A stretch of 64,000 nt of DNA, from positions 558,001 to 622,000 of the forward strand of contig VTFK01000073.1 of assembly GCA_009617715.1 (NCBI GenBank). Direction: 5' to 3'. Below are positions 33,586-46,331 of the stretch, piece after piece. Numbering within the stretch: position 1 is the first letter of the stretch; each line of letters begins with the position of its first letter. A model generated the notes under the pieces. It saw only the letters and a program-made list of their open reading frames with translations. It was not told the origin of the DNA and searched no databases. Both the position numbers and the translations under genes were made by a program. The stretch is from Plectrocnemia conspersa (lineage: Eukaryota; Arthropoda; Insecta; Trichoptera; Polycentropodidae).

Positions 33586-36396
33586 GATACTAGAAAGAGC
33601 CGGAGCCGAAAACGGCACCGGCTCCAACCACACCGGGAGCCGCGCGCTTATACAGCGGTAATGTTGCCAACGTAGAAAATAATTTATTGCAAAATAATAT
33701 TATGAACAATTGTGTAAATAATCAAAAATTAACAAATAAATTCGTGTTTATAATATTAAAAAAAAATCTCTTAGAACTTAGAAAATACAACAATGAGTTG
33801 AATTATTAAAAATATTGTTTTTTTATGTATAAGTAAATTTTATAAATTTCAAATAGTTCTAAATAATTCCTTTCCACTGCCCCGGAAAAGCTTTATAAAA
33901 AGCTATCTTTATAAAAAGCATTAGTGTCAGCACTTTAAATTTATATAAAAGCATTAGTAACAAAACTTTAAATTTAGCGTTTTTTCTGCATAATAATTTT
34001 TCAAGTAGTTTTATTATTTTAGGATAAAAAAAATAATAATGTGAAATAAACAAGAAAAATATTTGCTCTATTTCTTATTCTAAAAATTCACTATAACAAA
34101 ATAAAACGAATTATTTATTTTTAATTAGGTTTAAAAAAACGTGTAATATATTTTAATATACCTAATATGCTTTACATAATAAGTAAAAAATAACGTTTAA
34201 ATCGTAATTTATTTAGTGGGGCTATGCCGAACGGTGACTTATTAGGGCCAACTGTCAGATGTTCTATAACAACATAACCCCAATGTAAAGCAGCGGCGTG
34301 CTTCTTTAGAATTACATAAACACAATTATTAATTTATAACAACATACCTACATGTCATCTTTCATTGCTGGAATACTTAAATTAAGTTAATTAATTCATA
34401 TATAAAAATTATTATACTATTCGAAGCACGTTTAAATGCGTTTTCGTGCATTTCGTTGAACCGATAATAGAGATTGAAAATTCGCTATTATTTTTGGTGC
34501 ACTTACGAATTACAATAGCTTCAAATGGTCGGTTTCTGGGAATTTTTGCAGGTAAACAAATTTAGGTTTCCTTTGCATCTTTGGAAGGGTTTTTCTTTGA
34601 AAGATCATAAAAGTACTTAAGCCAGCGTTCAACAATATGAGAATAGATTTAAGAAAAAAATAAGGCATTCACATATTGTGAATAATTTTACTTTCTTACC
34701 TGGTTAGATAGTTTTGTTAAAATTTAGTTTCAAAATGTTCGCCAGTATGTGTCGCAATTTAATTTATGGACAATATTTTATACTAATTATAGTTTGTTCT
34801 AATGATTTATATTTTTTTCTACATAATAAAAAAAACTAAATTATGTTGCTATAGGAAATAGTTTATTTCGAAGAGACCTTTTGTATAAAAAAAACATACC
34901 CTCCGAGAATTTGACCTGAGATCGGCGATTAAAAGAATCTTCAATAAAAAGTATTGAATTGCCGACAATGATATACTTTTTGATAAAATTATCATTGGGT
35001 TTTATCAACCACATCATGTATATACGTATGTACATATAAACTCACCAAGTATTATATTAATTTAATATAAATGGAGATAAATTTATTATACACTAGGAAT
35101 GTTTAGGGTTGCGGGTATCTACTACGTATGCATACATACATATGTATGTATGTTCGGAATATCGATGGTTGTAAAAACTTCATTATTAATTCATAAAATA
35201 ATATAATATAAAGAGAATATTATTTAAAATACAAATATTTTTTATTACTATGTATAATATAAATACTTATAAATACTAAGAAAATATCCATAAATAAGTT
35301 ATTAAAAAATATTTTTCTTAGTTGATTATTTTATATAATTCCCTGGTTTCTTTTACAAAATTCACGTCACATTTTTTAAATTTGCCAAATTACTATAAAT
35401 AAAATAGGTAAATTTAACCGAAAAAATACAATAATCTAAAAACATATCTAATATTTATTTACATTATCAATATTTTAATTTATCAATTCGAAGTACACAG
35501 CAAGCAAATATAATTTTCCCCAGAAACAACACGAGTTTGTTTCAAAGAAAGGTATAAATTAATTTGGAATTCTTATCCTTATCTTAGTCAAAATAAAATG
35601 TGTAATTAAAGAAAACTACTTATAAAAAGCTGTCATTTATTGACGAGTTTTCAATTACATATATGAAAGAGTGTTAAATGTTTAGATATTTATGCCTATT
35701 CATTATAAATATTTAGTAACATTTATAGGTATTATTTCATATGATTCTGAACTAACACTCGGGAATCTTCCTATTTATATTAATGAAGTTAAAATAAACA
35801 CAAAATAGAGAAGCAAAATATATTTAAAACTTATGTAAATATTCAAGCTTATATTGAAATCGCAAATATTGAACTGTTTATGCATTTTTTATGAATTGAC
35901 CTATAATAAATACAATTTCTCTCATTCATTGTCACTTTCAGTTTAAAAATGACCTTGAACATCATAATTTTATTATAATAAAATCATTTCAAAATACACA
36001 CTTAGTATGCATTTTTAGAAGCATATATAATATTATATACAATAAATATACAAAATATATACAATATACATGTATACTTTAAATATACAAAAATAAATAG
36101 ATAATTTAACAAAATCACAAAATACGTTAATATACAAGCTTTCTAAAATAAGACAGATCACTTACATTATATGGCATACGCGTATTTTTCCGAAGTTATC
36201 TACGATAAATACGATCCCTATCTATCATTTTCTGTCACCCTCCGTTTTTATGAGACCTTGCATATTGAAATTATAGTAAACATCGATATCTAAATAATTT
36301 CTACCTAACCAACTAGATAAACATAAAAAAATCACGTAAATAATAAGTATTTTGTGAAAAGAAACACAATACATATCAAGCACATTTTAAAATTAC
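33586..36396. other. Intergenic AT-rich region upstream of TMEM201
   Basis: The first 65 bp beyond the TMEM201 start are unusually G+C-rich (ggctccaaccacaccgggag) and probably form its 5' leader or core promoter. The rest is very AT-rich with no coding signal. A palindromic microsatellite lies at 35131-35152. Confidence 0.45.
35131..35152. repeat. Palindromic CATA/TATG microsatellite
   Basis: A 22-bp perfect palindrome made of CATA repeats followed by TATG repeats, centred on CATATG. Common in AT-rich insect DNA. Confidence 0.8.
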
Positions 36397-36577
36397 TAAG
36401 GGGTGGTATCGACAAGTCGTCAATGCTCGGTGACTTCCGGCTGAAAGTTTTAGGGTACCGTAGAGAGTCGCGATCGCGTCCCTTATTCTTACATATAGCG
36501 GCCAGGACGTTGTACGGGTTCAGCTTCTCAACGAGCTTGCCAAACATAAGGATATTTTCGACGAAAGCTGTGAGGAG
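36397..36577 (-). CDS. Orphan exon-like ORF, product unknown
   Basis: An isolated stretch with coding-like composition in otherwise AT-rich DNA. The minus strand has a possible acceptor (tttttctag) before 36577 and an in-frame peptide LLTAFVENILMFGKLVEKLN, followed by NPYNVLAAICKNKGRDRD, SLRYPKTFSRKSPSIDDLS and IPPL. A possible donor (GTAATT) follows at 36396. Without that splice the frame runs on to TGA at 36332-36334. Third positions are richer in G and C than in the surroundings (CTC, GTC, CTG, GCC, AAC). No partner exon was found nearby, and I do not recognise the family. A chance ORF or a fragment of an old gene remains possible. Confidence 0.4.
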
Positions 36578-38149
36578 CTAGAAAAATTGATGTGGGATGG
36601 TGCTCATCTATTTTAAGTGTGTGCCATAACTTTTTTAAATATTAAATGTTTTTTAAATGGGAAACCTGTCAAGTCGTGATTGACAATTTCTGTTTTGTCT
36701 ATATCCATAGACCACTCTAAGTTGTTTAACCTTGACAAAAGCACAAATTTTAACCAACGATGCTGAAAACAATGTTGCTCTTGGTGTTTATTTTATCGAC
36801 GTGTTATATTAATAGCCAAAAACGTATAGTAATCGTACAAAATTATAGCGATACGGCTATGATCTTTGATAAAATTTAATTCGTGACGAGATTATCACAT
36901 AAATATATTATTATGTGAATATTTTTTTCTCGTCTCGTTTCGAACGCAGACTAAGGAAGGTCAGTTATATGATATCATCGGTGGACCATAAAATAATTCT
37001 TTTCTTATCATTAATATCTTTTCTTGTCGCGAATGGCAAAAAACTAATTGATTTCGCAAATTGCCGACCGGTTTCTAATCTATAATAAACTCTTTGACAC
37101 CTCGAAAATGCGCAAGAATCACAAAACGAAAACGAAATATTGCCAGTTTAGACCTGGGCTAATATTACGAGTATGTTACGACCGATAATTCAGGGGCGAA
37201 TCGGTCAATTTGTCGGCGGCGATGATTGACATTAAAATTTTTCCTCGGTCCAACTCAATTATATAGCTGAGATAACGAAATGTTATATTATAGCCGGGTG
37301 GTATTTTAAAACTAGTTATGGATTTTGCCGAGAATTAAAAAAAATAAGGTGATTTAAAAAGAACGCGCAATAAACGGAGTAAAAAGTTTGAGACGCTTAG
37401 GTGGGCTCGCTCAGTCAAATGTTGTGTTCAGTGGCAGTCAAATCTGCGGTTTTTGCGCCATTTGGTGCATAATTTTAGGGTGACCAATAATATTTAGTAT
37501 GGTTACAGAATGTGACATTTTTAACCGAGATTAAATTAGTAATGAACGAATATATAAATTTAATTTAAGCTCTTACCCTCTCTTAAATTTACCTTTTTTA
37601 AATATGTATTTATGAAAGAATAATAAATAAATATCTCATAGATCAGATCACTTTTCGAAATCATGAAGATTTTAAGATATATTCATAATCATTGATTAAA
37701 TGAATTTCTTGGTACTTTTTATGATTCATTTAGGAGTACGTCTATATTGTTTTTGAATGATACCTAGCCAATTAACCGGCAGCTTTCGTGGGGAAAATAT
37801 TTATTAAAATTATAATGTCAACTCGTCCACAATTTAGTTTGAGTAAAAATTTCGATATTACTTTGTATTTATAAATTAGGTTATCAACAGGACATTTTTT
37901 TCAGTCTGGACACAACCAATCGTCAGTTTAAGGACTTTTTACAAATTATGTCGAAATTGGTGCTATAAATCAGGTTAAGTGTTAAAATTACTACCCTAGT
38001 TGAAATTCGAGTGATACTAAAAACGTGGTTATTTGATGATAGACGTAAAACCACCGTGTATATTACCAGTGAGTTTTATGAAACATTTGATGTAGTGCAC
38101 AAGCCTTAAATAATAAGTGATGCAGTAGTATACCTGCAACAAAAACGTT
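36578..38149. other. Gene-poor DNA
   Basis: No recognised gene. One short plus-strand ORF at 36760-36879 (39 codons) begins with a signal-peptide-like stretch MLKTMLLLVFILSTCYINS but has no other support. The rest is AT-rich. Confidence 0.35.
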
Positions 38150-38720
38150 ATTCACCGAAGAAATGCATTTAATACGCATGAATGGGCCAATCGACACATA
38201 ACCTGGACTGTTTTGCCAACAATATAAGTTTGTATGAGTTTCTCAGGTAAGTTTGCTCAGACCGTTTCTCTCCCAAAAATAAAAATTCGCGCTTATCATG
38301 TACGCTAGCGATACAGCAATTTTAACGATTGCTTACGGTGTAAAACCAATCACGAATAAATTACAGAACTTTTTTGAAAACCTAAATAAATATTTTGAGA
38401 GGTGGTAAATTATAATCAACCAGAATAAAACAAAGCGAATTATATTTACGAAACGTAGACAAACTTTGCCACCGCCTCTCCAAAATGAACAGGGCAGTAA
38501 TGTAAAATATAAATCTAGCGTTAAATACCTGGGCTTACACCTGGACACTAAAAACTTAAAGTAAACAAACACATTTTAGAACTACGCTATAAATGGCTTG
38601 CTTCCATTGCGGCCCTCAGAGCAATATTTAATAGAAAGGGCGCTTACAAACAATAAATAAAATCTTAATCTACAAACACTTATCAGACCCATTTTAACAT
38701 ATGCGTAATACTATTTTTTT
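38150..38720 (+). mobile_element. Jockey-like reverse transcriptase remnant
   Basis: The plus strand reads MYASDTAILTIAYG (degenerate FADDTAIL active site, about 38300), NKLQNFFENLNKYFERW, IIINQNKTKRIIFTKRR, SVKYLGLHLDTK (38512-38550), KWLASIAALRAIFNRKG in another frame, and YKHLIRPILTYA near 38680-38705. The order is that of the C-terminal half of a jockey-type reverse transcriptase. Frameshifts and stops show decay; the active-site aspartates are partly lost. Confidence 0.82.
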
Positions 38721-39293
38721 AAATTGCGAGTCATCCAAAATTAAACTATAAAAATAATATATAGTACACGTTTTAATATATTAAAAAACTTAATAATAAT
38801 TGCCTACAACTAACATTATCATATTTTTTGTTGTTGAACACAAACACTATATTTTATATGACGTGAAGTAGCTCATTATTAGAAAATTTCCAATACCTAA
38901 TATGTACGACATAGCTCGTATTTGTGAGATTACAATAATCTAGGATCTAGGTAAACCTAATTTATGTCATGTGTAACTCTCATTTTTATTATATTATAGC
39001 TAAATACAAAATTATAACCAGTATCGTGTATTGTATATAATAGTATGTTTGTAAAACTAAGTATTGTATTGATATATTATATTATAATATATGTCTTATA
39101 TAAAAAAACATACAAAGTCACATTGAAAGTTATTATTATTGGTTAAGAATTAAGTAATCGGAAATTATAACACACCTCCAATTATAATAATCAAAGAGAA
39201 GTAAATTATGAATATTGTAAAAAAACATAAAAAAATTAAAGCCGCACGGTGAGAAATTTGTTTTTGATATAAATACAATGTTTTTTTTATATA
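38721..39293. other. AT-rich filler
   Basis: Very A+T-rich sequence between retroelement debris and the palindrome. No features are seen. Confidence 0.4.
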
Positions 39294-39345
39294 GAATTTA
39301 CTCTTTTTTATTTTTCAGTTCTGAAAAATAAAAAAGAGTAAATTC
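39294..39345. repeat. Perfect 25-bp palindrome with 2-bp spacer
   Basis: Arm 39294-39318 (GAATTTACTC ... TTTTTCAG) and arm 39321-39345 are exact reverse complements with only TT between them. Perfect pairing over 25 bp implies a recent origin or active maintenance. It could extrude as a cruciform. Confidence 0.92.
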
Positions 39346-39394
39346 GTGTATATGATCCAATATTAACCTCCCGTGTATATGATCCAATATTAAC
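39346..39394. repeat. Direct repeat, 22 bp x 2, next to the palindrome
   Basis: The 22-bp unit starting gtgtatatgatccaatatta occurs at 39346-39367 and, unchanged, at 39373-39394, with 5 bp between. It begins at the very edge of the palindrome. Confidence 0.9.
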
Positions 39395-39979
39395 ATCATC
39401 ATGGTCACCACAGAGTGCAGCGCATAAACATAAATTATTCATATGTTAAATTTTTCGATCGTAAATTAGTTACACTTAATTAAATATCTTCTCAAATGAC
39501 AAAATTAGAATATGCACTCAGACGTGTTCATATAGAAAAAAATATATGGTGTTTTTTATCTGTACCGTTAGACACTAATGAAGATTTAAAATTCATCGAA
39601 ATCATTTTATGGCTTTTTAATAGGTATTTTAATCACATAAATAAATTAATATCGTTGACGGTACCAAATGGATGCGGTATTTAGATGCTAATGTTTGTGC
39701 AATACCTCTCGCTGGTTAAAAACTTTTATTTAAAACACATTTTTCATCATCTATGATATATCCAACGAATCTGATAATATTTCCTTCATTTCACAGATAT
39801 CTTCCACCATAATAAAAACCATGACTAAATTTGGTCAGTTAATTTCTTTGGATATATTTTTTTTTCTCCCATATCTCGACGTGCTTATCTTTCGTGCATA
39901 TTCTCCACTGATTTTTGTAAATCTACAACTATTAAATGTTTGACATCTTAATAAAAAAACTCATTCTTTATTTAACATA

Positions 39980-40215
39980 TCCGTTGCTGAGATGATGTAG
40001 CTCGGTTATTCTCGAGTTATTCAGTTCGTAACCTATTACGGTCGATTGTCGAAAAAATATTACCTCTTCGGGAGTTCCTCAAGGGTCTAACCTGGGGCAT
40101 CTCCTCTTCACGTTATTTATTATTAATTTAAATACGAAAGTTATAAATTTCAGTTTACTTCTATACAGATGATTTAAAATTGTTTAGATGTATTTTATCT
40201 GTTACACAGAGTTAA
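39980..40215 (+). mobile_element. Reverse transcriptase fragment, same family as 19130-20030
   Basis: The plus strand reads GRLSKKYYLFGSS, then in the next frame SGVPQGSNLGHLLFTLFIIN, followed by VINFSLLLYTDDLKLFRCI (degenerate active site). It is close to the 19.1-20.0 kb copy but shorter. Inactive. Confidence 0.82.
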
Positions 40216-43200
40216 CAGTGAAGCAAAAATTCGTTTTCAAGCCCATCAATAGTGATTATGCTGAAAAGTAAATAAAGGGGTGCTCTAAATGTATTAAAAG
40301 TCGATTCTAGCATAAAAAATTTTAGAAATATTTTATGGACTTTATGGAAATCCTTCGTATAAGATTTTCGAAATAAAATTAAGTATTGCTTTTTTAATTA
40401 ATTTTTTACATCGATTTTAACAAAAAAAGCTGGTAAGAAGATACAGCTATTTTTGAATTCACAAAAAAGCGGCGATATCAAACCGAGATTGTGACGTCAC
40501 ATAAAGGCTCAGGTATAGACGTTGAGTATTCCTAACCTGTTATTTAGAAACTGGCTAGGGATCACGTTGGCGAATCTCAGATCGACGTTTCTGGGTCATC
40601 CGGCTTTTTGGAGTTAACTCTATTTGATATTGAAATATCGTCGTTCGCCCTTCGGCCCTCGGCAATGGCAGCTGTCGATTTCTCACACACTGGCTAGGGT
40701 CCACACACCGTTCGAGTCTTTGTTTTGGTTGTCGCAAGAGGCAGCAGACCGTACTTAATAATGGGTAACCGCTCTGGGTCCTGCCGAGCAACATGTGGTG
40801 CATGAAGACCATAAAAAAGTGCGCCGACCGGCGCACGTATGCAGATATTTATATATGTACATGTGCAGCTTAAAAGTTTTGCAGCACAATACGTCATAAC
40901 AGGAGAACTTTGACCGCCAGGGTGCTGGAAATGGTTATTGCTTCGACTGAGAGAGCAGTCACCTGGATATGGCTGTTGAATACGCGGCATGTGCCTTTCG
41001 AATGGGATGAGACGCAGTTCTTGGAAGATGGCTTTTGTAGACGAAAAAAAATGTTTTTAAGTGGTTGTTGCTGGGTGTCGAGCTTTGGAAAGTTTTTTGC
41101 TATGAAGACCGAACGGCTGTTGAAAAAGTGTGAACCATAAAATTTGATGGGATTATTAAAATTGCAATAAAATCGTACTATGACGCAAATGATGTTACAT
41201 AATACAGAATGTGGTAATAGAAATAAAACTATCAATTTCTAATATAAACAAATATTAATGTTTTACTAAATTTGTTTAAATGCTTATTTACTACATTATC
41301 CCTTGTGTATAATTTACATAACACAACTATTTTATTTATATTTTATGAGAAACATATAATTTTCCGAGGTGTTGAAAAAGTTTGTAGAAGCGTTTTCCTT
41401 CAAAGTATAATATAGAGTCAAAAGAAAGGTTCAACTCACATTTTCTCTTGGTTCTTGTAAATACTTTTCATAAACAAATAGTAATGCAAAAGGCTTCAAT
41501 TAAGGCTTTATGATAACGAAATTGAATTTTAAACGCAAGTTGAGAAAATTTAACTAAAACATAATTTATAATTCAATCAATATAATTTATAATCAACGTG
41601 ATATTTTTCTACTTATTTTAAATGTATCCAATAGATCATCAAATAAAAACAAATTTTAATTAAAAGTAAAATATAGTTATGCATTTATCCTATTGTCTCT
41701 GGAAAGCCAAGTTTTTACGAGTAAAAATTTGAGTGATCTTGAAAAGTGCAACAATAAAACACATTTTTAACGAACACGTGTTAAAAATAGTTGTCGTCGC
41801 TGTATTCCGATCTTTTGTTGTACATTTACGAAGGTCTTATTTTTTTCCCCGGGGACGTAGGATAAAGGATCATGTAAAAAGGATGATTTATCGCCGAGGC
41901 CTTTGAAATCCGCCGAGAGAAATGAGACAGGACGTTGCGGAAACGGGATCCTTGGGCCTAAATTCTATTGCACACCAAAAAAAAAGTGCATTAGAAAATT
42001 TTCGAACCATATATTATGCCATCCGATGGATGTGAAGTAGAAATAAAGCGTAGGGTCTGTCTCTATTCTGCGACAAATTCTTTTGATTTATTGTGCGAGG
42101 CAATGACAACCACCCCCCATCTAGGAACTCCATAATGAGGGATACGAGAACAATGGTCGTCCGATATCCAAAATTTAAACTCGCAGGAAAACCATTGTTG
42201 TTCAGCGTGGGGTGCGAAAGCTCCGATAACGACGAGGAGAGGTAAAACTTTGCAGATGATACGAGAGTTTGATTTTAGCGCGAGGAAAACTATTATTTAA
42301 CGTGAGTAAGATAAAGTCGGTGAGATTAATTATTCAGCAAGATGATTGTATGTATAAAGCAGTACTATTTCTACAATACATAGATATTAAACGGCATCAC
42401 TAGAAAGTAGAAATGCAGACCTTTTCTCAAAAAGCAAAAGTCAATGTTATATGATTATGAAATATAAGAGGAAGTTTTACATATTGATATACTCAATAAT
42501 AATGATTGACTCTGCAAAGTCTGTTTTTACTGGTTCTACGTCTTCAGAACGTAGAATCATCTTAATCTAAAAAAGTCAGATTTTGGGGTATAATTATTTA
42601 TCTAAAACAAACGTAATCATTGTAATTAATAGATTTAGTAGATGATGCATTTCATTAATTTTACTCAATTGATAAAATAATGGACAAAAATTAGTTATTG
42701 CACTCGAGTTCTATAATCGCACCACAAAGTAATCCTCAAGTTTCTATGCTTTTCTTTAAAATTCTTCCTTGTAATCTGAAAGGCGTAAATCAAATTTACT
42801 GGGTAAATCAAATGACATAATAAATACATACAAGTATTAACCACCAGACTAAAAGTCTGGTAATAAATGACATCTATATAATTAATTATAAATTTATTAT
42901 GTATAATATAATTTATAATTAATAGATACCATTTTGCAGCTGGGTTCGATTTTAAATATTAGCAAATTTAAAAAAATAAGAATTCGAATCTGCTGCCGAA
43001 TCTTGATTCCGCAACTTATTAGTTTGCTACGTGCTATTCTGACCTTAAAGAAATTTCGCTTCAGCTGGTTGTGAAGGCATGGAACACGTACATATGTGAT
43101 TAAGGCAATGATTGGCACATTTAAAGACGAGAATATATCTATTCCAAAAAACACAATGATTCCTATCTATGTCTTTTTGCTTCAAGTGACTTCGATCCAC

Positions 43201-45042
43201 AATTCATCTTTTCTCCGTTACAACATAAATACGTATCAAGGACAGTCGCTCAATGTGATAGGAAGGTCTTTTATTGTAAATTTTAGATCCCAATATCAAA
43301 CACCTATATGTGCTGTCAGGTGAAAATAGTTCAACAAAAACATCGCAATGTTAAAAGCTAAAAAATATTAAGATACAAAGTCAATATAATTTACTTATGT
43401 CGACGGTTTGTAAATATAAAATAAAATAAGGTTGATTTTCTCCATATTTTATACGCTTGCTAAAAGGAAAAAAATTGAGATGTGGGTTGTGAAAATGAAT
43501 AGATTCCTCTCGTTAGGGAAACGAAAAATTAAATTTTTAGAAACTGAAAATTAACGATGCTTAGAAAAGTCTGTGATAGTGCGTTCTTAATAATTAAAAC
43601 ACTCGATGCTACATTAATACGTTTAACAATAGTCAATAATATTAATATTTACTCAATGAAATCTTTGATAAACGTAACATTTCGTTTGATCTTGCGGACG
43701 ATAGATATTCAACTTTAATCAGAAATTCATCCAAAACAATATTACATTGAAAGATTGAGTATTAGGTTTCGTATAATATACATTTTGATCGATCTCAAGT
43801 TGGTATAATTATTGTGTTGTTTTGAATTTACATGTTGTGCCATAAAAACTTTAACCCATCTTGCCGACGCGAGACGCTTTACTTATTAATTTTTTTGCTA
43901 AAAGTCTTCTTTATACGTTCGTTTTTTATCTTCTTCTTTATCTTTGTTCCTTTTGCAAAACGTTTTACGAGATCTTTATCGAGGTTTACGACCCTTTGAA
44001 CCACTTTCGACGAGATTCACCAATTGTTAAATTTTTTACTTTCGATCCGCACCGTATAATTAATATGTATAAAACCGCAAAACCTACTTCAACGAATATT
44101 GTGATATGTAGAAAAGGAGGTTTTTAAAATTAGAATTTAGAGAAGTAAAACAACCATATGTGAAAAGCCAAAAGTTAGCAGAATTAGGAGTAAGATCATT
44201 GGCAATTGATATAAAAGGTTGTCATCAATTTTCACTGTCATAGTGAACCTAAAATATTTGATTTAATATTGGATATCGACATATAGGTTTCGTAAAATTG
44301 CAAAAAATTTCATATGAATGTTTGTGTAATTCAATAAATAAAGTGGAAAGATAAGAAACCCCACTAGTTTATTATTTATTTATATAAAACATACATTTTG
44401 TCTAAAAATATAGTTGTATATTTGACGGTTATTTTTAGAAAGTTGAAAAAAATACCAAAAGAAAGTTGAAGTTTTCAGGTATAAAACAATAGTTCTAAAA
44501 AGGCTTAAACCACTTCATTGAATAGAGGTGTATTATGGTATTGTAATACCGATGTGGTATTACCAATGACATTATCTTTCTAAATATGCATAAAAAGTAT
44601 TTCATATATATAATAGCTTTAGATATTTTACAGATTGTAGATAATAAATGACTAATATCTAAAAATATGACAACAGTTGTAAAACGAAGTTTTATTACAT
44701 CTGTATATGTAGGTAAACAACGAGCAATAAGTAGTTCCGCGAATTAATCAAACTAGCTCGGCGATCTAAATATTGACAGTTTAAGAAGCGCTCATCTAAT
44801 ATTTATAAAGTAATTATAATTGCTATTAAATTTTGGTATCAGATAGATTATGTTTTTTATTATTAACTAAAGACCTATTTTAGAAGTGCGTTTTATTTTT
44901 AATATAAATATATGCTATTGTACATATAAATATTTTTTTTGTAGCGTTAACGTTTTATGAGTCATCAGTAATTATTTTAACCATCGAGCGGTCAAAATTT
45001 TATTCGATTAGGTTCTCCGGAAAACCTGTAACAATAGCAGAT
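40216..45042. other. Intergenic region upstream of mex-3
   Basis: No recognisable gene. A CREB/ATF-type site TGACGTCA lies at 40492-40499. A less AT-rich patch at about 40550-41150 holds overlapping ORFs on both strands with no family resemblance; the phrase actggctaggg occurs twice in it (near 40550 and 40687). A second patch at about 41840-42240 is also G+C-richer and noncoding. The rest is AT-rich. Confidence 0.4.
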
Positions 45043-45943
45043 CAGTGGCACCCAACATTTGTTAAACTCAAATTTATATTTTATTTCATTGCGATCCACA
45101 ATTAATTGACATTTACTGATTTTACTATTGCGAATACAAAAAATAATCATTAAAAAATACTTTCCAAATTTGACTCTAAAACGTTGACTAATTTCTAAGT
45201 AGATATTACAATAAAAGATGCTGCGTAGCGTAAAAGTTTTTGAATATGTTTATGAGTCAAACCACTCCTTAATGTTTTTTGATCGATATTTTCTAGACAT
45301 TTTAAATTTTCCAATATTCTGCACATTTCAGATATATTTTTTTCCCAGTCTCTTCAAAATCCAATACGTATATTTTCACGTTAGGAAGAATCTTTTTCAA
45401 CTATCGAACAAATTTTACTGGCTTTACTCTCAATTTTTGAGTGGCTGAATCTTGAAGGTATAGAAAAGCAATTAGTTGAATTTCAATCCAATTGAATCTG
45501 GAAACAAAAGTTCGTCGATTTAAGAAATGAATTGGAAATCATGAAAATTGGATTATCAAATATAATTAAAAATAATGCAGAAGAAGAAATAACGAGAACT
45601 TGGAGCACCATTCCAGAAATCTTTATCTGTTTAAAAATTAGCGACGGCGATATTCAATATTTTCTGAAATGGATTTTATAATTTGTAGTTCAAGAAATAG
45701 ATTGACCGATGAATCCAGTTTGGCGTGTATATTACAACAGTGACGACATATGAACCAGATATAAAGTATTTGGTATCGAATGTACAGCAACAAAAATCGC
45801 ATTAATAAATAATTGATTTGGGTTTTTATTGGTTATGGGTTAATATTTATGAAAGTTTATGTAGCTTTTTAATTTTTAAATAAAAAAATATTTTTCTTAT
45901 TAAAAACGATAAATAATATTTGTAAAGAGGTTGGCCATCGCTG
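45043..45943 (+). mobile_element. Internally decayed hAT element (ZBED-like) just upstream of mex-3
   Basis: The left end CAGTGGCACCCAAC at 45043 and the right end read inward CAGCGATGGCCAAC at 45943 form imperfect terminal repeats. Inside, the plus strand reads IEKQLVEFQSN (about 45460), EEEITRTWSTIPEIFICLK (about 45580-45640), RNRLTDESSLAC (about 45695-45735) and TTYEPDIKYLVSNVQQQKSH then stop (about 45745-45805). These follow the order of the dimerisation region and C-terminus of ZBED-type hAT transposases. The N-terminal half is largely gone. The flanks do not show a clear 8-bp duplication. Confidence 0.8.
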
Positions 45944-46331
45944 ATCTAGAGTATTTATTTTTGTCCCTAATTTGTGCAAGTCCACTTTGGCGATCTGCGT
46001 TCTAAACATCTAAGCTAAACAAAAGCTCGCAAACGGCGCAAAATATCGTAGGTTGTGTCGCTGTCGTGTAGTGATAGTTTCCTCCGCGGTGCGGTGTTGT
46101 GCGGCTGGCTTTCCGCGCTTTTCGCGTCGCGACGTACCCGGTCGGTGGTGGGGAGTCGCCCGTACGCCCGTCCGCCCGTTCGGGGTTCGCTCCGGCGGAG
46201 GGGGGAGACGAGACCGCGCAGGGTCGTTCTCGACACGCCGGTCGACCAGTCGCTCGCGGGCGTTCGCACGAGTCGCGTCGTCGTGTCAGTCGCAGGATTA
46301 GCCGCGCGCAGTCCGCGCTCACGCCAGCGGC
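45944..46331 (+). promoter_or_regulatory. GC-rich promoter and 5' leader of mex-3
   Basis: From about 46060 the composition changes abruptly to G+C- and CpG-rich (for example cgcgtcgcgacgtacccggt) and stays so to about 46760. This contains the first coding exon. Long open frames here on both strands are composition artefacts. The transcription start cannot be fixed. Confidence 0.6.

Noticed and set aside
39346..39394. Direct repeats considered as a CRISPR-like array
   Set aside because: Only two units with a 5-bp gap in animal DNA; no array and no associated genes.
40555..41235. Overlapping ORFs on both strands in a G+C-richer patch
   Set aside because: No recognisable domain, no splice context, and both strands are open, so composition explains them.
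43096..44127. Hydrophobic ORFs, considered as receptor fragments
   Set aside because: No conserved receptor motifs and no continuation into neighbouring exons.
45218..45448. 76-codon ORF upstream of mex-3
   Set aside because: It lies inside the decayed hAT element and shows no independent conservation.
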